From Sphingomonas sp. Leaf357 (GTDB lineage Bacteria > Pseudomonadota > Alphaproteobacteria > Sphingomonadales > Sphingomonadaceae): a DNA stretch of 64,000 bases. Positions 8,407 to 14,893 of this stretch are shown here, piece after piece. The stretch covers positions 1,755,398 to 1,819,397 of the forward strand of contig NZ_LMPM01000001.1 of NCBI RefSeq assembly GCF_001423845.1. The letters are read 5' to 3'. Both the position numbers and the translations under genes were made by a program. The notes beneath the pieces were generated by a model, which was given only the letters and a program-made list of their open reading frames with translations, ran no database searches and had not been told where the DNA came from. The first letter of the stretch is position 1. Every line of letters begins with the position of its first letter.

Positions 8407-8552
8407 TCGGGGGCGAACCCAAGAACTGGTAGAGAACACCTCGCGACACTATATAGCGGGGGCGTTGTCGCGCGGTCGCGGGACCGATGGCGACGGGCAT
8501 ATTTCGTTCTCCTGAATCGCCGCCGAATGATAGCATGGGGGTTCGCCCCCGA
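8407..8552. ncRNA. candidate structured RNA or leader upstream of nrdA
   Basis: Four nested pairings occupy 146 bases. A perfect 14-bp outer stem joins 8407-8420 to 8539-8552 (GGGGGCGAACCC against GGGTTCGCCCCC). Inside it GAGAAC (8432-8437) pairs with GTTCTC (8506-8511), and CGCGACA (8443-8449) pairs with TGTCGCG (8466-8472). A small hairpin CGGTC-GCGG-GACCG lies at 8473-8486. The order of arms is consistent with one branched fold. The RNA could be the 5' leader of nrdA on the plus strand or a separate RNA on either strand. I do not recognise a known RNA family; no tmRNA tag or SRP GGAAGGAAGCAG motif is present. Confidence 0.4.
8447..8462 (+). promoter_or_regulatory. possible NrdR box
   Basis: ACACTATATAGCGGGG matches the first ten positions and position 13 of the 16-base NrdR consensus (acaCwAtATaTwGtgt). 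NrdR sites normally occur in pairs and no second copy is seen, so this may instead be an A/T-rich promoter element. Confidence 0.25.
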
Positions 8553-8609
8553 TTCGAACGGATCGGGAACACCGATCTTGAGACAGATTTGATTCGAGGG
8601 ACGTGAGCG

Positions 8610-10550
8610 ATGGATTTCAGGGACAGCCAGGAAGCGAGCGGAACGATGGCAAGCGATACGATGGACGCAGTGGAAACGATGGTCGCCAGCGTCGCGGCGA
8701 AGTCCGGCAACGCCGACCGCAAGCTGGAGACGCGCGGCGATTCGAAGGAAGTGAAGGCCCAGCTGTATCCGGTCGAGGTCGATCATTCGCGCGATGCGCT
8801 GCTGACCGATTTCGGCAAGGACACGCTCACCGATCGCTACCTCCTGCCGGGCGAGCGCTTTCAGGATCTGTTCGTCCGCGTCGCCTCGGCCTATGCCGAT
8901 GACGGCGCGCATGCGCAGCGCCTGTACGATGCGATCTCGCAGCTCTGGTTCATGCCCGCCACGCCGGTCCTGTCGAACGGCGGCACCGGGCGCGGCCTGC
9001 CGATCTCGTGCTTCCTCAATTCGGTGCCGGACAGCCTGAACGGCATCGTCGACACCTGGAACGAGAATGTCTGGCTCGCCTCGCGCGGCGGCGGCATCGG
9101 CACCTATTGGGGCAACGTGCGCGGCATCGGCGAGCCGGTCGGCCTGAACGGCAAGACCAGCGGCATCATCCCGTTCGTGCGCGTGATGGATTCGCTGACG
9201 CTGGCGATCAGCCAGGGTTCGCTGCGTCGCGGCTCGGCCGCCTGCTATCTCGACGTCAGCCATCCGGAGATCGAGGAGTTCCTCGAGATCCGCAAGCCTT
9301 CGGGCGATTTCAACCGCAAGGCGCTGAACCTGCACCACGGCGTGCTGATCACCGACGATTTCATGGAAGCGGTGCGCGACGGCGCGGAATGGAACCTGCG
9401 CAGCCCCAAGGACCAGTCGATCCGCGCCACGCTCGATGCGCGCAGCCTGTTCCAGAAGCTGGTCGAGACCCGTCTCGCCACCGGCGAGCCGTACATCGTC
9501 TTCTCCGATCACGTGAACAAGGCGATGCCCAAGCACCACCGCGATCTCGGCCTCAAGGTCTCGACCTCGAACCTGTGCAGCGAGATCACCTTGCCCACCG
9601 GCCGCGATCATCTTGGCAACGATCGCACCGCGGTCTGCTGCCTGTCGTCGCTGAACCTCGAAACCTGGGATCAGTGGAAGGACCAGAAGGGCTTTATCGA
9701 GGACGTCATGCGCTTCCTCGACAACGTGCTGCAGGATTTCATCGACCGGGCCGAGCCGGGCATGGAGCATGCCGCCTATTCCGCCGCGCGTGAACGCTCG
9801 GTAGGCTTGGGCGTCATGGGCTTCCACTCCTTCCTCCAGGCGCGCGGCCTGCCGTTCGAGGGCGCGATGGCGAAATCGTGGAACATGCGCATGTTCAAGC
9901 ACATTCGCGGGCAGGCCGACGAAGCGTCGATGCACCTCGCCAACGAGCGCGGGCCGTGCCCGGACGCCGCCGACATGGGCGTGATGGAGCGTTTCAGCTG
10001 CAAGATGGCGATCGCGCCGACCGCGTCGATCAGCATCATCTGCGGCGGCACCAGCGCGTGCATCGAGCCGATCCCGGCCAACATCTACACGCACAAGACG
10101 CTCAGCGGCTCCTTCTCGGTCAAGAACCCGTATCTCGAAAAGCTGCTTAGCGAGAAATCGAAGAACAGCGACGCGGTGTGGAATTCGATCCTGGAGCAGG
10201 GCGGCAGCGTCCAGCATCTCGATTTCCTCACCCAGGAGGAGAAGGATTGCTACAAGACCAGCTTCGAGATCGACCAGCGCTGGCTGCTCGAACTGGCCGG
10301 CGATCGCACGCCGTTCATCGATCAGGCGCAGTCGCTCAACCTGTTCATCCCGGCGGACGTTGAGAAATGGGATCTGCTGATGCTCCACTTCCGCGCCTGG
10401 GAACTCGGCATCAAGTCGCTGTACTATCTCCGCTCCAAATCGGTGCAGCGCGCCGGCTTCGCGGGCGGGGTCGAGAACGACAACACGATCGACGCCCCGA
10501 AATACGAGTTCGAGACGACCGACTATGACGAATGTCTGGCGTGTCAGTGA
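8610..10550 (+). CDS. nrdA: ribonucleoside-diphosphate reductase, alpha subunit (class Ia)
   Basis: Large subunit of ribonucleotide reductase, making dNDPs from NDPs with NrdB. Cys323 in NLCSEITLP is the thiyl radical site. Cys134 in ISCFLNS and Cys343 or Cys344 in AVCCLSSLN form the active-site pair, and the C-terminal tail ends in a reductant-exchange CLAC motif. The protein is 646 residues, and only about 133 residues precede the first redox Cys. That is about 90 fewer than in E. coli NrdA, so the N-terminal ATP-cone appears to be absent and overall activity may not be inhibited by dATP. ATG 8610 follows GAGGG at 8595-8600. nrdB is 1.2 kb downstream, with unrelated genes between. Confidence 0.96.
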   Translation: MDFRDSQEASGTMASDTMDAVETMVASVAAKSGNADRKLETRGDSKEVKAQLYPVEVDHSRDALLTDFGKDTLTDRYLLPGERFQDLFVRVASAYADDGAHAQRLYDAISQLWFMPATPVLSNGGTGRGLPISCFLNSVPDSLNGIVDTWNENVWLASRGGGIGTYWGNVRGIGEPVGLNGKTSGIIPFVRVMDSLTLAISQGSLRRGSAACYLDVSHPEIEEFLEIRKPSGDFNRKALNLHHGVLITDDFMEAVRDGAEWNLRSPKDQSIRATLDARSLFQKLVETRLATGEPYIVFSDHVNKAMPKHHRDLGLKVSTSNLCSEITLPTGRDHLGNDRTAVCCLSSLNLETWDQWKDQKGFIEDVMRFLDNVLQDFIDRAEPGMEHAAYSAARERSVGLGVMGFHSFLQARGLPFEGAMAKSWNMRMFKHIRGQADEASMHLANERGPCPDAADMGVMERFSCKMAIAPTASISIICGGTSACIEPIPANIYTHKTLSGSFSVKNPYLEKLLSEKSKNSDAVWNSILEQGGSVQHLDFLTQEEKDCYKTSFEIDQRWLLELAGDRTPFIDQAQSLNLFIPADVEKWDLLMLHFRAWELGIKSLYYLRSKSVQRAGFAGGVENDNTIDAPKYEFETTDYDECLACQ

Positions 10551-10556
10551 TGTAAT

Positions 10557-10612
10557 CCCTCTCCCATCGGGAGAGGGAGGGAGGAGCGTAGCGACGGAAG
10601 GGTGAGGGTGAC
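10557..10612. repeat. dispersed repeat (CCCTCTCCC...GGGTGAGGGTGAC family)
   Basis: Starts with the hairpin CCCTCTCCCATCGGGAGAGG and continues through GGAGCGTAGCGACGG to GGGTGAGGGTGAC. A near-identical copy lies in reverse orientation at 23327-23382, and related copies are at 11119 and 44152. The last bases, GGGTGAGGGTGAC, directly precede the DUF559 start codon and supply its ribosome binding site. Confidence 0.85.
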
Positions 10613-11179
10613 ATGCGTTTATATGACAACCAACCCGCCGGCACGGTGGACCGTGCCCGTACCCTCCGCCGCACCGCGACGAATGCGGAGACGCGCCTGC
10701 TGCATGCGGTGAAGGGCGCGTTTCCGGATCTGAAATGGCGCCGCCAGGTTCCGATCGGCCCCTATTACGCCGACATCCTCTGTTTCGCCGCGAAACTCGT
10801 GATCGAGGTCGATGGCGGCCAGCATGACGAAGCTGCGGCGTACGATGCGCGCCGGACGCGTTTCATCGAGAACGAAGGTTACACCGTGCTGCGCTTCTGG
10901 AACACCGACGTGCTGGCGAATGCGGACGGCGTGATCGAATCCATCCGCAATTCCCTCTCCCATCGGGAGTGGAGTGTTGGGTCGGCCATGCCCCCGGCAT
11001 GGCCTGAACGATGCGGGGCATCGTTCACCCAACACTGGCCCCGCGAGGCGCTGCGGAGTGGGAAAGGTGAGGGCGACCGCCAACAGACAAAAGAAAAGGG
11101 CGAGCCGGCTTTCGCCAACTCACCCTCGCCCGACCTCGCTACGCTCGGTCACCCTCTCCCGAAGGGAGAGGGGTTTTGA
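10613..11179 (+). CDS. DUF559 endonuclease-fold protein with repeat-derived C terminus
   Basis: Residues 1-115 form a DUF559 domain, related to Vsr-type and PD-(D/E)XK nucleases. Visible elements are NAETRLLHAVKG, FPDLKWRRQVPIGPYYADIL, the acidic LVIEVDGGQHDE and a final VLRFWNTDVL. Members are presumed nucleases of unknown target. After about residue 117 (SLSHREW) the frame runs into dispersed repeat DNA, so the last 70 residues are coded by a palindrome cluster and are probably not a folded domain. The ribosome binding site also comes from a repeat. The gene splits nrdA from nrdB. Full length is 188 codons; a native stop before the repeat is no longer present. Confidence 0.82.
   Translation: MRLYDNQPAGTVDRARTLRRTATNAETRLLHAVKGAFPDLKWRRQVPIGPYYADILCFAAKLVIEVDGGQHDEAAAYDARRTRFIENEGYTVLRFWNTDVLANADGVIESIRNSLSHREWSVGSAMPPAWPERCGASFTQHWPREALRSGKGEGDRQQTKEKGEPAFANSPSPDLATLGHPLPKGEGF
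10973..11036. repeat. cloverleaf-forming palindrome cluster
   Basis: A 10-bp outer stem AGTGTTGGGT (10973-10982) / ACCCAACACT (11027-11036) encloses two perfect 9-bp hairpins: GGCCATGCC-CCC-GGCATGGCC (10984-11004) and GAACGATGC-GGG-GCATCGTTC (11006-11026). The whole can fold into a three-way junction. It lies within the 3' part of the DUF559 reading frame, between two halves of a CCCTCTCCC-type repeat. Confidence 0.8.
11119..11174. repeat. dispersed repeat, reverse copy of CCCTCTCCC family
   Basis: Holds ACTCACCCTCGCCCGACCTC followed by CTACGCTCGGTCACC and the hairpin CCTCTCCC-GAA-GGGAGAGG. It sits at the stop of the DUF559 frame and between it and the converging DUF2171 gene, where the hairpin may end both transcripts. 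Confidence 0.7.
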
Positions 11180-11181
11180 AC

Positions 11182-11442
11182 TCAGGCCTCTTCTTCCAGG
11201 CCCACCGCGACGTCGGCGTTCGCGCTCAGGCGGACCTTGTCGCCCTCGACGCCGGCGACCAGGCCGCCCGAGATATAGTGGTGATGCCCTTCATGGCTGC
11301 CCGATCCTTCCGAGACCTGGGCACCGCTGTCCTTCTTGGTCAGCTTGATGCGGTCGCCCTCGACATGGTCGACGGTGCCGACATGCACGCCGTCCGCGCC
11401 GATGACTTCCATATGTTCCTTGATTGCGCTCAGATCGGCCAT
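11182..11442 (-). CDS. DUF2171 domain-containing protein
   Basis: An 86-residue soluble protein. IKEHMEVIGADGVHVGTVDHVEGDRIKL is the pattern of the DUF2171/PRC-barrel-like group, whose members often appear among stress-response genes; the longest piece is given only as key positions 7-34. A Gly/His-rich turn SGSHEGHHHYI follows and then a second strand pair. ATG 11442 has AAGGAGC at good spacing. It is transcribed against its neighbours and is not part of the nrd unit. Function unknown. Confidence 0.8.
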   Translation of the reverse strand: MADLSAIKEHMEVIGADGVHVGTVDHVEGDRIKLTKKDSGAQVSEGSGSHEGHHHYISGGLVAGVEGDKVRLSANADVAVGLEEEA

Positions 11443-11501
11443 GATACTTGCTCCTTGAGTGTGGGTACGGGGGCTGAACGCGCGACCACCGAGTTGGTCG
11501 C

Positions 11502-11702
11502 ATGAGCTGGCAAATCCTCATCATGTTCGCGGTCGGCGGCGTGCTGACGCTGATCGGCGCGGGCCTGCTGCTCGCGCTCACCCGCCCCGCCGGGCCGGCC
11601 AAGGTCTATGTCTACCGCATGGTCGGCATCATGGCCGTGTCCGGCGGCATCGTGCTCGCCATGTCGGCCGCCGCGATGTGGGACTGGAGCGCGGTATCGT
11701 GA
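11502..11702 (+). CDS. small two-helix membrane protein
   Basis: A 66-residue protein with hydrophobic segments at about residues 5-27 and 41-60, joined by a short loop with TRPAGPAKVYVYR. It should span the inner membrane twice. It lies between the DUF2171 gene (divergent) and nrdB, 51 bases before nrdB on the same strand, so it may share the nrdB transcript. No family is recognised. Confidence 0.6.
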   Translation: MSWQILIMFAVGGVLTLIGAGLLLALTRPAGPAKVYVYRMVGIMAVSGGIVLAMSAAAMWDWSAVS

Positions 11703-11753
11703 CCCTGTCTTCGCCTTATTCCTTCTTCACCCCATTCGTTCCGGAGTAACCCC

Positions 11754-12812
11754 ATGTCCCTCACCGAAGCCCGCAAGCAGTACAAGCCATTCGAATACCC
11801 CTGGGCGTTCGATTTCTGGAAGCGTCAGCAGCAGATCCACTGGATGCCGGAGGAAGTGCCGCTGGGCGAGGATTGCCGTGATTGGGCGCAGAAGCTCAGC
11901 GATCACGAACGCAACCTGCTCACCCAGATCTTCCGCTTCTTCACCCAGGCGGACGTCGAGGTGCAGGATTGCTATCACGAGAAATACGGCCGCATCTTCA
12001 AGCCGACCGAGATCAAGATGATGCTGGCGGCATTCAGCAACATGGAGACGGTGCACATCGCCGCCTACAGCCACCTGCTCGACACGATCGGCATGCCCGA
12101 AAGCGAATATGGCGCCTTCCTCGAATATAGCGAGATGAAGGACAAGCACGATTACCTGCAGACCTTCGGCGTCGACAGCGACGAGGATATCGCCAAGACG
12201 CTCGCCATGTTCGGCGGCTTCACCGAGGGGCTGCAGCTGTTCGCCAGCTTCGCGATGCTGATGAACTTCCCGCGCTTCAACAAGATGAAGGGCATGGGCC
12301 AGATCGTCACCTGGTCGATCCGCGACGAGAGCCTGCACTGCGAAGGCATCATCAAGCTGTTCCACGCCTTCTGCAAGGAGCGCGATTGCTTCACCAAATC
12401 GGTGAAGTCGGACATTCGCGAGATGTGCCAGCACACCGTGCACCTCGAGGACAATTTCATCGATCTCGCGTTCGAGATGGGCCCGGTCAACGGCATGACG
12501 CCCAAGGAGATCAAGAAGTACATCCGCTACATCGCGGACTGGCGCCTGAACCAGCTGGGTTTGAAGCCGATCTACATGGTCGACGAACACCCGCTGCCCT
12601 GGCTCGCCCCGATGCTCAACGGCGTCGAACACGCCAACTTCTTCGAACAGCGCGCGACCGAATATTCCAAGGCCGCGACGAAGGGCAATTGGAACGAAGT
12701 ATGGGACGGCTTCGACAAGCGCCAGAAGGCCAAGGCCGGCCCTGCCGCGAACGAGGATCCGGCGAGCGGCGAGGGGGACATGTTCTCGCGGGCTGGCGTG
12801 GCGGCGGAGTAA
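11754..12812 (+). CDS. nrdB: ribonucleoside-diphosphate reductase, beta subunit (class Ia)
   Basis: Small subunit, carrying the di-iron centre and tyrosyl radical for NrdA. Ligands are visible as Asp67 in TQADVEVQD, Glu98 and His101 in METVHIAAY, then GLQLFASF and RDESLHCEG for the second half. Tyr105 in HIAAY is at the radical position, so this is a tyrosyl-radical class Ia enzyme and not a Mn/Fe variant lacking Tyr. The length of 352 residues is normal and no ATP-cone is fused to its N terminus. A 20-base gap, with no visible terminator, separates it from the AT-rich DUF5343 gene. Confidence 0.96.
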   Translation: MSLTEARKQYKPFEYPWAFDFWKRQQQIHWMPEEVPLGEDCRDWAQKLSDHERNLLTQIFRFFTQADVEVQDCYHEKYGRIFKPTEIKMMLAAFSNMETVHIAAYSHLLDTIGMPESEYGAFLEYSEMKDKHDYLQTFGVDSDEDIAKTLAMFGGFTEGLQLFASFAMLMNFPRFNKMKGMGQIVTWSIRDESLHCEGIIKLFHAFCKERDCFTKSVKSDIREMCQHTVHLEDNFIDLAFEMGPVNGMTPKEIKKYIRYIADWRLNQLGLKPIYMVDEHPLPWLAPMLNGVEHANFFEQRATEYSKAATKGNWNEVWDGFDKRQKAKAGPAANEDPASGEGDMFSRAGVAAE

Positions 12813-12832
12813 AGCCAGAAGGGGGAACGACG

Positions 12833-13480
12833 ATGGCGCTTCCAACGTCATATTTGACAAGCACGAAAAACTTGCAGGGAATCTTGAGCGCTATCCAGCA
12901 AGCTAAGGCACCTGATAGGTTCACTCAGCGGTTTCTGGAAGATCTAGAATTTAAATCGACAAGTGACCGTTTAATTATAGGAGTTCTAAAGTCTCTTAAA
13001 TTAGTTGACGATCAGGGAAAGCCAACTGAGAGATATTTTCAATTTCTTGATCAAAGTCAATCAGACAGAATAATGGCTGATGCAGTTCGCGAAGCATACA
13101 GTGATCTATTTCAGGTAAACACTTCTGCACAAAAGCTGAGCAAGCAAGACGTAATAAACAAATTTAAGACGCTTTCTCAGGGTTCAATTAGCGAATCTGT
13201 TTTAGACAAAATGGCTATGACATTTACTGCATTAGTTAAGCTTGGAGATTTCGAAAATAATGCAGGAAAATTAAAGCAGGAGCGAGTGATAGAAAACGAA
13301 ATCAAGATTGATCAAGATGACAATCTAGATGGAAGTGGTGGTAGTGACGATGATCAGATTAAGCGGAACCGGCGCTCTTTAGGAGGACTTCACTACAATA
13401 TTCAGATAATTTTACCGGAATCCAGAGACTCAAAAGTATATGATGCTCTTTTTAGAAGCTTGAAAGATCATTTAATTTGA
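12833..13480 (+). CDS. DUF5343 domain protein (AT-rich cassette, gene 1)
   Basis: A 215-residue protein recognised as DUF5343 from ALPTSYLTSTKNLQGILSAI and the following KAPDRFTQRFLEDLEF. The N-terminal half, to about 150, is probably helical with a winged-helix-like part (SDRLIIGVLKSLKLVDDQGKP). A charged Asp/Gly-rich linker at about 160-182 leads to a conserved-looking tail, LHYNIQIILPESRDS, then VYDALFRSLKDHL. The coding DNA is clearly AT-rich (roughly 40% GC by eye) against its neighbours and uses codons rare in them, which points to recent transfer. ATG 12833 follows GAAGGGGG, 20 bases after nrdB. The next gene follows within 5 bases. Function unknown; see the HEPN partner. Confidence 0.85.
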   Translation: MALPTSYLTSTKNLQGILSAIQQAKAPDRFTQRFLEDLEFKSTSDRLIIGVLKSLKLVDDQGKPTERYFQFLDQSQSDRIMADAVREAYSDLFQVNTSAQKLSKQDVINKFKTLSQGSISESVLDKMAMTFTALVKLGDFENNAGKLKQERVIENEIKIDQDDNLDGSGGSDDDQIKRNRRSLGGLHYNIQIILPESRDSKVYDALFRSLKDHLI

Positions 13481-13485
13481 CGGAT

Positions 13486-14055
13486 ATGTCATTATACGAA
13501 TTTATTTATCGAGCGAGATTAAGTGAAGAGGCGCTTGATCGTGCTGGGCGGATATCATCTGCTTCACTCTCGTTTGATCATCAGAAGGCGCGAGAGATCC
13601 TCGGTATCGATGTTTTAGATGCTGAGCACGTTGCTCGGGCTGAAAAGATGTCATTTGTCTACACGACTGTCGCGGCGTTTGAGAATTCGGTTAGAGATTT
13701 GATAAAAAGTATTTTGATAGAGGCGCTCGGCGAAGATTGGTGGAATCTCGCTGTTTCCGAGAAAATACGAAGGGCGGCGGAACTACGAATGGAGGAAGAG
13801 AAAAAAATTCGTTGGCACGTGCAGCGAGGAGACGATCCTATCAGATTTACGATGATGCCAAATCTAGCGAATATAATTGCCCAAAATTTTGAGCATTTTG
13901 AACCTTACTTGCACAACATAGATTGGGTACGAAATATATTTGAGATAGTAGAAAGATCTCGAAATGTTATTATGCATAGTGGAATGTTATCGGACCGGGA
14001 TATGGCACGGTTAGGATCTCTTGTCCGTGATTGGAATTCACAGGCATCGATTTGA
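13486..14055 (+). CDS. Swt1-type HEPN protein (AT-rich cassette, gene 2)
   Basis: A 189-residue helical protein resembling the Swt1-type HEPN domain at about residues 50-185. FVYTTVAAFENSVRDLI and LGEDWWNLAV mark its first helices and FEHFEPYLHNIDWVRNIFEI the later ones. R159-NVIM-H164 in RSRNVIMHSG is the R-x4-H motif of HEPN domains, the catalytic pair of HEPN ribonucleases. The gene is AT-rich like its partner, and starts at ATG 13486, 5 bases after the DUF5343 stop; a TTG at 13477 would overlap that stop. The tight coupling suggests the two products work together, for example as an effector and a regulator or sensor. Ribonuclease activity is an inference. Confidence 0.82.
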   Translation: MSLYEFIYRARLSEEALDRAGRISSASLSFDHQKAREILGIDVLDAEHVARAEKMSFVYTTVAAFENSVRDLIKSILIEALGEDWWNLAVSEKIRRAAELRMEEEKKIRWHVQRGDDPIRFTMMPNLANIIAQNFEHFEPYLHNIDWVRNIFEIVERSRNVIMHSGMLSDRDMARLGSLVRDWNSQASI

Positions 14056-14893
14056 CGAACTTTTTCTGTCAGGTCCGACAAGCATCCTAATAAACTTCTG
14101 TCTAGATATTTTCTAGTTCTCGACCGATGGCGCGGAAAAACTTGAGGGAGGCAGCTCTCATCCATCCACAAGTTCCGAGACCGCACGAGGGACGACGCCC
14201 CATCCGAACGCACGCCCGCTCGACAAGCGCGACACCTCCGCGTCTCCGCGCCTCCGCGCGAACCAATCTTCTTCGCGCCTTCATCCCTCCGCGCCTTCGC
14301 GAGAAATCTCGCACGAAGCTACGAAGCCACGGCTTCAAGAGAAGCCCAGCCCAAGCCCATCGGTTGAAACGCACGATCCGGACACGCGCTTCGACCAGCT
14401 CGGCAGGAGCGGATTGGACAAGGCGCCCGATCCCCGCTTCCCAAAAACCAATGTTCTACACGAACCAAATGGGATAAATAGTCACAACGCCCAGAGACGT
14501 CAGATCATGATTTACGAAAACACGCCGCAACCATCGCCAGCCACGAAGGTATATCCTACAACGGATGCCATATCGCCCGCGCGCGATCGCGCCACCGCCC
14601 CGCCACCCCCGATATCGTGTGAACTTCCGTGAACTTCGCCCCGCGCGCACCCCGATACCGCGTGAACTTCCGTGAACTTCGCGCCGCGCATACCCCGATA
14701 CCGTGTGACCTTGTGTGAACTTCGGACCGCCCCGCCGCCAGCCACCCCCACCGATCCGGCGCGCGCCAGCCTCGGTTGATCGCCGCCGTTCCGAGCGCCG
14801 GATCCGCGTTTACCTTTTGTTAACGTATCGGGCATAGCCCCGTTAAGGACTTGGCAACCAATGCCGCATTCGGAAAATTTTTAGGGGAAATCC
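14056..14893. other. 838-base non-coding region with repeats
   Basis: The first 80 bases are AT-rich like the cassette. Bases 14228-14310 are a low-complexity stretch rich in CTCCGCG and CTTCGCG. Bases 14607-14735 hold three copies of a 43-bp repeat. Open frames here (for example 14102-14374 minus) are Arg/Pro-rich by-products of this composition and are not credible genes. The last 60 bases contain the promoter and AGGGGA site of the next lipoprotein gene. Confidence 0.7.
14607..14735. repeat. three tandem copies of a 43-bp repeat
   Basis: Units begin at 14607, 14650 and 14693, exactly 43 bases apart. Each opens with CCCCGATAYCG, then GTGTGAACTTCCGTGAACTT or a close variant, ending TTCG. 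Copy 3 has GTGTGACCTTGTGTGAACTT. The motif thus contains two GTGAACTT boxes per unit. One inverted copy occurs 10 kb away at 24855-24884. Confidence 0.9.

Larger units (their letters stand above)
8198..8609. other. nrdA upstream region
   Basis: A 412-base gap. It holds the nested inverted repeats at 8407-8552 and an NrdR-box-like sequence at 8447-8462. On the minus strand a 47-codon open frame (8500 down to 8357) has a good AGGAGA site, but it lies inside the structured element and is doubtful. Nothing else is seen in 8198-8400. Confidence 0.6.

Noticed and set aside
8357..8500. 47-codon minus-strand frame with a good AGGAGA site, upstream of nrdA
   Set aside because: It lies inside the nested inverted repeats, codon choice is unconvincing and no family is recognised. 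Kept only as a note, not as a gene.
8407..8552. tmRNA, SRP RNA or tRNA identity for the structured element
   Set aside because: There is no tag-peptide frame of alphaproteobacterial type, no GGAAGGAAGCAG motif and no T-arm with a proper five-base stem.
8199..10388. 729-codon open frame antisense to nrdA, and similar long antisense frames at 17232-19205, 21169-23805 and 46924-48909
   Set aside because: They lie entirely opposite clear core genes, with Arg/Ala-rich translations and no motif. They result from high GC at third codon positions.
14102..14632. Open frames in the 838-base non-coding region (minus 14102-14374, plus 14127-14477 and 14414-14632)
   Set aside because: Translations are Arg/Pro/Ser-rich products of low-complexity CTCCGCG repeats, with no ribosome binding site.
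14607..14735. CRISPR array
   Set aside because: Three near-identical 43-bp units without distinct spacers and no cas genes. It is a simple tandem repeat.
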